Part shown: positions 61,818-64,000 of the stretch, one piece after another
How the letters are laid out: every line of letters starts with the position of its first letter
How positions within the stretch are numbered: position 1 is the stretch's first letter
Position numbers and translations under genes: made by a program
Assembly: GCA_023634235.1 (NCBI GenBank)
Contig: JAMKCF010000004.1
Location: forward strand, 8,284,702 to 8,348,701
Length of the DNA stretch: 64,000 bases
DNA from: Pisaster brevispinus
Lineage: Eukaryota; Echinodermata; Asteroidea; Forcipulatida; Asteriidae
Direction: 5' to 3'
The notes under the pieces: generated by a model
What the model was told of the DNA's origin: nothing
The model's input: the letters and a program-made list of their open reading frames with translations, nothing else
The model's database searches: none

Positions 61818-62240
61818 TACAAAATAAAAAACCCCATTTTAAACACTTTTTAAAAAGCTTTTCTTTTGTGACATGTTCTATTTGGTTTGAAAAGCATGAA
61901 ACTGGAGTTTTGGAACTATATATCAGTGAATTGATTCTTTAAATTCCCCTTGCCTTTAACTTGTTCTCAATTTCACTTTGATTGAATTAACCTCACTTTA
62001 ACCAAATACTGTTTTGATGATACAGCTGTGGAGAAGGCCCAGAATGCGTACATGTGGTGTCGTGCTTGCTGCATCACGAGCAAATCCCAAGGTCCAATGG
62101 CAGACCATTCCAAGTTCTTCGCTAGCCTTGCCGACACTCAGAAAGCTTATACGGTGGTCGGCTCGCCGGAGCAGATCCCATTGGACAACATTCCCGTCTC
62201 CACAGCAACGGTTGCCGAGGAGAGTAAGAAGGAAACATGA
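39114..62240 (+). CDS. MFSD4B-like sodium-dependent glucose transporter (5' incomplete)
   Basis: Nine exons join in phase: 39114-39309, 43045-43287, 44600-44720, 48486-48622, 49181-49357, 52910-53057, 55418-55488, 57151-57268, 62026-62240, giving 474 residues to TGA. The major-facilitator signature of the MFSD4/NaGLT1 family is visible: GIIDTVANVSLLKIYGK in the first exon, LHFCYGFGAFISPIVAEPFL in the second and AAYGGFIFAYA in the fifth. Family members are 12-helix plasma-membrane carriers, and the human MFSD4B relative is described as a sodium-dependent glucose transporter. The cytosolic loop after helix 6 is hydrophilic (exons 3-4). About the first two helices are missing; the first listed exon starts with one base of a split codon, so an upstream exon must exist. 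No lesion seen. Confidence 0.9.
39325..39495. repeat. MITE copy, TTCATAGAGCTGC family
   Basis: Diverged copy starting 15 bp after the exon a donor: TTCATAGAGCTGCCTAA, then CATGTGACATGTGTC in the middle. The right end is degraded. Confidence 0.5.
39520..39640. repeat. Dispersed repeat shared with 41.2 kb
   Basis: GGGCTTTCAAAACCAAAGAT, then TTCAATTCAGCGTGCTCAGG. The same order is at 41,190-41,285, and a reversed fragment lies near 38,730. Confidence 0.55.
39830..40095. repeat. Diverged tandem duplication in intron
   Basis: GTCAAAATTCATGTACTGTT with AAGCAAGAAGCACTTG (39,842-39,890) returns at 40,002-40,035 as GTCAAAACTCATGTAGG with AAGCAAGAAGCACATT, followed in both by TGTTGTGG- or ATTGTGGCGAG-type words. 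Confidence 0.55.
41190..41285. repeat. Second copy of the 39.5-kb repeat
   Basis: GGGCTTTTAAAAACCAAAGA and TTTCAATTCAGCATGCTTGG in the same order and orientation as 39,520-39,640. Confidence 0.55.
41527..41722. repeat. MITE copy, CATTTCAAAGCTCTGCC family
   Basis: GGGCCCATTTCAAAGCTCTG on the left and GTGAAATTGGGCTC on the right are inverted ends. AACAGGACACCAGTCACA lies inside. Confidence 0.65.
42515..42735 (-). repeat. tRNA-related SINE
   Basis: On the minus strand GGTTGTGGGTTCGAATCC is a near-perfect B box (42,665-42,645), followed by CACTCAAG and the AAGTATACAGTGCTTATC arm shared with 7003-7184. Length and order fit a tRNA-derived SINE. It is not a functional tRNA, since no cloverleaf 5' half is present. 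Confidence 0.6.
42836..42968 (-). repeat. SINE with GACACTTGTGTCC core
   Basis: On the minus strand a tRNA-like head (GCGGATAAGAGCACTGG) leads into GTCTTGACACTTGTGTCC and AAGACACTTCACCATTATTG. Same core as at 49,981-50,096 and 59,143-59,245. It ends about 75 bp before exon b. Confidence 0.6.
43045..43287 (+). CDS. Transporter exon b
   Basis: 81 whole codons, acceptor TTCCCGCAG and donor ATTCAG|GTAAAA. It reads ALHFCYGFGAFISPIVAEPF, then an extracellular loop with a CSP cysteine, a possible N-glycosylation site NTT and many acidic residues, then the next helix (FAFWIMAAIQ). Confidence 0.93.
43690..43960. repeat. Foldback element of about 270 bp
   Basis: Arms of about 130 bp are complementary over most of their length: left GTGGTGACACCGTGTAGATG, right CATGGTGTCATCGC, with GGTTCTGAGAAG and GGACAGTATACTCTGTC paired further inside. 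The outer arms share words with the 50.4-kb foldback and the 3.3-4.0 kb minisatellite. Confidence 0.8.
44600..44720 (+). CDS. Transporter exon c
   Basis: Acceptor GAATTTCAG, donor ACAGAG|GTAAGG, 40 codons plus one base. It reads IPIILMVFLLLMRRKC, the end of helix 6, followed by the start of the central cytosolic loop (SMYEDLDR). Confidence 0.88.
45193..45388. repeat. MITE copy, CCAATTTCATAGAGC family
   Basis: GACCCAATTTCATAGAGCTT to AGCTCTGTGAAAAAGTGCCC; inside, AAGCAGAAAATATTGC and GCTTAGCTACTTTTTGCGC. The inverted ends are diverged. Confidence 0.65.
45455..45565. repeat. Dispersed repeat shared with 54.5 kb
   Basis: GAAGAGGATGAAGAAATGG, TTTTAGATGTGGGCGG and GGGACTGAAAACTCAGTC. The copy at 54,570-54,665 has GATAAGGAAGAATTT, TTTTAGATGTTCGAGG and GACGACTAAAAACCCAATCC in the same order. 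Confidence 0.45.
46857..46933. repeat. Imperfect hairpin
   Basis: AAAATATAGTGCTTCTGTGT and the complement of TATGGACGCAGACGTGCTAT pair at about 20 of 26 positions across a short centre. Confidence 0.45.
47765..47880 (-). repeat. tRNA-related SINE
   Basis: Minus strand: GGGTCGTGGGTTTGAATCC is B-box-like (47,832-47,813), followed by CGCCTGAGTAGCC and GGACTCGGAAAGCACTG. Same family as 42,515-42,735. Confidence 0.55.
48486..48622 (+). CDS. Transporter exon d
   Basis: Acceptor GTCATACAG, donor CTACAG|GTTTGC. It completes a split codon to give EADEVETKT, continues the cytosolic loop, then helix 7 (VISVTFLSSLLLFLYDGLQ). Confidence 0.9.
49181..49357 (+). CDS. Transporter exon e
   Basis: 59 whole codons with acceptor TTCTTTGCAG and donor CTG|GTGAGT. 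It reads AAYGGFIFAYAMKNQ and then SVYWGSFALGRLVSIPIS, the conserved helix-8 region. About 20 consecutive G follow the donor after five bases. Confidence 0.93.
49363..49390. repeat. Long G run beside splice donor
   Basis: About 20 consecutive G starting five bases into the intron after exon e, then GAGGGGAGAAGGGAGGGG. Confidence 0.9.
49981..50096 (-). repeat. tRNA-Leu/Ser-like SINE
   Basis: Minus strand: TGGCTGAGCGGTCAAAC is a very good A box of the Leu/Ser type (50,088-50,072), and GGGTTTGAGTCC a B box (50,041-50,030). The GACACTTGCGTCCTTAAGC core follows. It lacks the acceptor-stem pairing of a real tRNA. Confidence 0.65.
50363..50813. repeat. Foldback element with nested insertion
   Basis: Left arm CCTAGTGAGATTTGTGGAGA (from 50,371) pairs with TCTCCACAAACCTCACTAG (50,791-50,809). 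Inside is a second hairpin around GACGATCAGAGCAC with GAGTTGTTAAACCACTGG. A separate inverted-repeat element sits in the right arm (50,574-50,732). Confidence 0.75.
50574..50732. repeat. Nested 159-bp MITE
   Basis: CGATTTCAC at the left end and GTGAAATCG at the right. Inside, CCTAACTTAGGATTAATC and its complement recur several times, so nearly all of it can fold. Confidence 0.75.
51860..51930 (-). repeat. tRNA-like SINE head, minus
   Basis: Minus strand: TAGATAGCACAGTGGGTATA is A-box-like and GCAGATTCAAATCC B-box-like, then AGTTCTAG. It faces away from the matching plus-strand head at 52,127. Confidence 0.55.
52127..52197 (+). repeat. tRNA-like SINE head, plus
   Basis: TGGCTCAGTTGGTAGAGC is an A box close to that of common tRNAs and GGTTCACATCC a B box. 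The same AGTTCTAG ends it as in the minus-strand partner. Not scored as a tRNA gene because the stems do not pair well. Confidence 0.6.
52480..52640 (+). mobile_element. Short 3' copy of the Penelope-like element
   Basis: AAATGGATATGTTTGTGTTT, TTCTTGTTTATGCCTCTGAC and GGCCATCTCCCCTACTAATT match the 3' region of the element at 59.3-61.8 kb read on its own strand, so this is a severely 5'-truncated sibling in sense with the transporter gene. Confidence 0.75.
52550..52597 (+). ncRNA. Hammerhead-like motif, copy 2
   Basis: Order ATGCCT, CTGACGA, A, stem GGTCC/GGATC with a 5-nt loop, GAAA, GCTATATA, AGGC. A small insertion (TAT or similar) sits at the expected cleavage and stem III position, so this copy is probably weaker than the one at 59.3 kb. 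Confidence 0.45.
52910..53057 (+). CDS. Transporter exon f
   Basis: Acceptor TCTTTGCAG, donor ATGTCAG|GTAGAC. It reads LGCFGALTLLLSM, then VYIASSIFGLSLSSVYPTVI and ALAEQYIHMS, typical of late MFS helices. Confidence 0.92.
53627..53815. repeat. MITE copy, GGGCCCAATTTCATAG family
   Basis: GGGCCCAATTTCATAGAGCT at the left; AGTTCTATGAAATTAGGCCC at the right. The best-preserved full-length member in the window: about 189 bp, with GCTTAGCAAAATGAGCTG and TGTGCTTAGCTACTTTCTGC inside. Confidence 0.8.
54570..54665. repeat. Second copy of the 45.5-kb repeat
   Basis: TTTTAGATGTTCGAGGAAAA and AAAACCCAATCCACATCC follow the order of 45,455-45,565. The open frame here (54,460-54,747) is this repeat. Confidence 0.45.
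55027..55226. repeat. 200-bp MITE with arms of about 64 bp
   Basis: CGGGGTAAAGACCAGGGC and ATGGCAGCAATAAGCTCT at the left; the complement at the right end (GAGCTTATTGCTGCCAT and CTTGTCTTTACCCCGG). Inner arms AGGTTTTTCTGTA also pair. Confidence 0.8.
55418..55488 (+). CDS. Transporter exon g
   Basis: Small exon with acceptor TATTGGCAG and donor GGAAGG|GTGAGT. It reads GFVTSCVVIGAATGEMAFPV and LVGR, a glycine-rich helix. Confidence 0.88.
55560..55910. repeat. 22-bp tandem array
   Basis: Units of ATCTTATCAATGTGCTATCA recur about 14 times, well ordered from 55,730 to 55,890 and more diverged before. They share sequence with the hairpin at 56,187-56,317. Confidence 0.85.
56187..56317. repeat. 131-bp hairpin with arms of about 60 bp
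   Basis: TTTTGTCAGTGGAGCATTTT and ATAAGATATTTGATAGCACA on the left are matched by TGTGCTATCAATATCTTAT and AAATGCTCTTCTGACAAAA on the right with a handful of mismatches. The loop is about 13 nt. Confidence 0.85.
56405..56490. repeat. Two long C runs
   Basis: About 18 C near 56,410 and a C-rich tract near 56,468. No gene. Confidence 0.8.
57151..57268 (+). CDS. Transporter exon h
   Basis: Acceptor CTTGGGCAG, donor CTTCCAG|GTAAGG. It encodes VFFPIQPYIFLIFCEIV and the last membrane helix (SIIGIIVLVMLFLFGYF). Confidence 0.9.
57652..57740 (+). repeat. tRNA-like SINE
   Basis: TGTAGCTCAGTTGGAGGAGC is a strong A box and GGATGGTTTAAGTCTCC B-box-like, followed by CTCTAGTC and a T-rich tail. Same family as 52,127-52,197. 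Confidence 0.6.
57995..58014. repeat. Long G run
   Basis: About 17 G in the last intron, within otherwise unremarkable sequence (57,740-59,140) where no gene is seen. Confidence 0.7.
59143..59245 (+). repeat. SINE with GACACTTGCGGCC core
   Basis: TGCTGAGCGGTTTAGAGC is A-box-like, TTGGTTCAAATCTC B-box-like, then TCATGACACTTGCGGCCTTG. Same family as 42,836-42,968 and 49,981-50,096, opposite strand. Confidence 0.55.
59303..59348 (-). ncRNA. Hammerhead-like ribozyme motif, copy 1
   Basis: Read on the minus strand: ATGCCT, then the core CTGACGA, one extra A, stem II GGTCC/GGATC with loop GGATT, GAAA, GCTA, then AGGC. GCCU before the core pairs with AGGC after the expected cleavage site (stem I), and AGCU forms a minimal stem III. 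Penelope-like elements are known to carry hammerheads with very short stem III. The extra A after the core departs from the standard layout, so activity is uncertain. Confidence 0.6.
59942..61771 (-). CDS. Penelope-like RT with GIY-YIG endonuclease
   Basis: An uninterrupted 609-codon frame. RT landmarks in order: IKRADKGSAVVVM (2-14), FYLLPKIHKP (79-88), LVTLDVSSLYTNIP (148-161), GTTMGTKMAPSYAN (211-224) and the catalytic RFIDD (247-251). A CHKCTRSKCRTC cysteine cluster follows. A C-terminal GIY-YIG nuclease domain (about 511-605) shows VVYVISC and LQYVGET with a downstream RFANH. In known elements the RT copies the RNA and the nuclease nicks the target. The true protein began further upstream; this frame starts at an internal methionine right after the truncation. 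The intact frame suggests a young insertion. The protein is probably not expressed from here. Confidence 0.92.
   Translation of the reverse strand: MIKRADKGSAVVVMNTHDYIAEGLRQLSNTDHYIECDTDPTQLFSKQISDTLVRMHNANGIDKDTFNYLLPQDPRTARFYLLPKIHKPNNPGRPIVSGNGSPTERISEFVDSFLNPLVSGIPSFIKDTTDFLHKLEDVKHQIPDSAFLVTLDVSSLYTNIPHNEGISACVSALRGNKQSRPSVIHVKELISHILTKNNFSFTDRHFLQIQGTTMGTKMAPSYANIFMSDLEEKLLSSAPSRPLVWWRFIDDIFSIWCGSQDSLVEFIDHINSFHPTIKFTTEYSLTSVNFLDVTISKSPSGIATDVYSKPTDTHQYLLSNSCHPSHCKKAIAYSQALRIRRICSTDTLYKRRSSDLRKHLVSRGHSERRVQLAINKALSIPRHTLLANKGSRKVPTNRVALVTTYHPNLPKLSSILNGRMDILHSSKRMRSAIPDNPMVAFRRPKNLGDILVRAKLPPGTGQTPPLTEIQGCHKCTRSKCRTCLYIKPALKVKSHSTGSSYNIKTDSLCSTPNVVYVISCKRCGLQYVGETKTKLSLRFANHVSSIKTKKLYPVSIHFNSRNHSVKDVELIVIEACNGDDTHRKLRESHWIHQLKTVQPFGLNVNTGVK
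61785..61812. repeat. (AAT)n microsatellite
   Basis: About nine AAT units directly at the truncated 5' end of the Penelope-like element. Confidence 0.85.
62026..62240 (+). CDS. Transporter exon i (last coding)
   Basis: Acceptor GATGATACAG. It completes an alanine codon and gives a 70-residue hydrophilic cytosolic tail with a CRACC cysteine cluster, ending EESKKET and TGA. It lies after a 4.76-kb intron filled by the Penelope-like element. Confidence 0.9.
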
Positions 62241-63850
62241 TGATAGCTGGGGATGTGGTGATGTTCCCATGGCGATGTGGAAGATATCATATTTTGTGTA
62301 CCTGAGGTTTAAGCCTTCTGTATGATCCATAGTAGATTTGAATTAAATTAAGTTTGTATCTTGGGTAAGCAAACCACCTTAGTATGAATGCCAATTCAAA
62401 AGGGACAGTTTACAGGCCTGTAATTTGTCATTTTTCAGCAGTTTTCCTGATGTTGAAAATGTTCAATGAACTTCCTTTCGATGTCCTCGACCTTAAGATT
62501 ATCTTGAAAGAGGCAAAGTTGCCATCACAGAGAAGAAATTCACAGCCCTTTTTTACCACCAAACCTCTATATTTCTATTTAAATCGATGAAAACAGTCTG
62601 TAAACCTCTACGGTGTAACATCCGGAATACTCTGGGGGCTTCATCTCCAGGTCAAGAGGATAGCACAACGTATTCTCAAGATTGCTCATTCTTTGTAAGT
62701 GTTTAACCCCAAAACATTGTGAGTCATGAAGCCTGCCATCACATGTGTTTGAGGTCTCCAGCACACAGACAATGAGCTAAGTCCCCCCCTTCTTTCTCCG
62801 AAAACCCCCCAATTAATACATCATTTGGCTCTTCCAACCCAACACCCTTTCCACCAAACCAACATAAGTTTCCTGAAGTTGATCAGACCATACTGATCGA
62901 AACCTTGAGTTGTTAAACCACCAGTTCTTTTCAGAACCACAACAGCTCATACAGAGAGAGATTGATGTACATGGTGTCTCCGCAAACTTACTTTGCGTTA
63001 AGGAAACAAACTCAAGCACTTAATGTTCGAATACGTGCAAGACTTGCAAGGTCCATATTCCATGCCCCCTCTGACCATCATGTCAGTGGCCAAATGAGCT
63101 CAAATATAATGGCCCAAATTTATTTATTTATTTTTTTACCCGTCTCTACGAAGGTAAAAAAAACCTTATGAACCTCATATGAGAATTAAGTATTTCTCTG
63201 CAATTTATGTATAAAGTGATAGTGTCTGTGGTGTATGTTAAATTCAACTCTATATTTGCATCATAATACCAGCCCTCACTAGTAACAGTATCGTCCTATT
63301 CTATGTGTTATAATATCAAAGCCCTCTAGCGGCCTTGTATGTTTAAAACTTTCTCTAGTGCACTCTCAAATATATATTTTTGTTCAGAGTGTTTTAGCAC
63401 TGTACATAGGAACTGGTATCATGTATATTACGTTAAAAGCCAATCTGTGAAGGTTTGTTGTGCAGGCTTATTTTGACAAGTGGTTGTCTCTTTTTTAACA
63501 GTGCAATATATTGTTTTTCAAACATCAAGATTTAAGCCACCTTGAAGTGGCAAAGAAACTAGCACTGTTTCATCAAATTATTTGATTGTGTTCTTGGTGA
63601 AGGAGTGAATGAGACATGCCACTTTTAATGATGTAAACACTATTTAAGTCTCTTCTGTGAGAATAGAGTCTTGTGATTTGGTCTCCATGTTCCTTAGGAC
63701 TCTATCTATTGGAAAATGAGTGCATCATAAAACTGAATTCGACCTTGCAGCCCATCTGTAGATGGCTTGTATGCACTCATAGTTCTATATATTTTTATTT
63801 AAATTTGAACCCATGGTTGGTGAATAAAATGCATTCAATGCAAAGATAGC
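62241..63850 (+). other. 3' UTR of the transporter (probable)
   Basis: No further coding sequence after the TGA. It includes a fragment of the foldback family (62,885-63,000: ACCACCAGTTCTTTTCAG, ACATGGTGTCTCCGCAAAC). Extent is inferred from the polyadenylation signal at 63,823. Confidence 0.4.
63823..63828 (+). terminator. Polyadenylation signal
   Basis: AATAAA in TGAATAAAATGCATTC, the clearest signal downstream of the transporter stop codon. Earlier, weaker variants may also be used. Confidence 0.45.
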
Positions 63851-63904
63851 ATTATTCAAAAGGGGAGAAATGTTACTGTTACTCAATGACTACATTCTGA
63901 TCAG

Positions 63905-64000
63905 GGCCCAATCTCATGGCTCTGCTTACCGCTGAATTCTGCGCTTACGGTCACCATTCTCCCTTTATTTTGCAAGCGCCAAATTTCTGCGCTAGCTGTG
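63905..64000. repeat. MITE left end cut by the window edge
   Basis: GGGCCCAATCTCATGGCTCT and CTTACCGCTGAATTCTGCGC match the left part of the GGGCCCAATTTCATAG family; the rest lies outside the window. Confidence 0.6.

Overview
The window is animal nuclear DNA. Genes are split by GT-AG introns, base composition is AT-rich, and most of the space is dispersed repeats: miniature inverted-repeat elements, tRNA-derived SINEs, foldbacks and long G/C homopolymers. Gene content (a CYP2-clan cytochrome P450, a sodium-dependent glucose transporter 1/MFSD4B-type carrier, a GIY-YIG Penelope-like retroelement) and the style of the repeats suggest a marine deuterostome invertebrate, most likely an echinoderm. 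That placement is an inference from pattern recognition, not a search result.

Left part (1-16 kb): no intact gene seen. It holds a 68-bp minisatellite (3.3-4.0 kb), several short inverted-repeat elements (0.56, 4.4, 5.2, 7.0, 7.2, 9.0, 10.7, 13.6 kb), a 44-bp array (10.3 kb) and two decayed pieces of non-LTR reverse transcriptase (13.3 and 15.0 kb). The second RT piece has a 62-bp stretch amplified four times.

16.1-21.0 kb, minus strand: a complete six-exon P450 gene. The exons join in phase into a 502-residue protein with membrane anchor, proline-rich hinge, WxxxR, AGTDTT, ExxR and the heme cysteine loop. The 3' end of this gene is duplicated as a frameshifted relic at 29.0-29.8 kb, and a piece of its intron 2 recurs at 33.8-34.1 kb, so one old duplication of the locus seems to span 29-34 kb.

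22-28 kb: no gene seen, but a cluster of structured DNA. There is an array of palindromic TTACGTAA-centred units (22.9-23.6 kb), a 586-bp element with nearly perfect 41-bp inverted ends (25.4-26.0 kb), and directly next to it a 704-bp foldback with about 250-bp arms (26.0-26.7 kb).

39.1-62.2 kb, plus strand: nine exons of an MFSD4B-like major facilitator transporter, joining in phase over 474 residues to the stop. The first exon or exons (about the first two membrane helices) were not found. Its introns are full of repeats. The last intron holds, antisense, a 5'-truncated Penelope-like element with a 609-codon RT plus GIY-YIG frame. Its 3' region carries a hammerhead-ribozyme-like fold, and a second, short copy of that region lies in an upstream intron at 52.5 kb. 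A 3' UTR with a polyadenylation signal closes the gene near 63.83 kb.

The two genes are not functionally linked as far as the sequence shows. One is an ER monooxygenase, the other a plasma-membrane sugar carrier.
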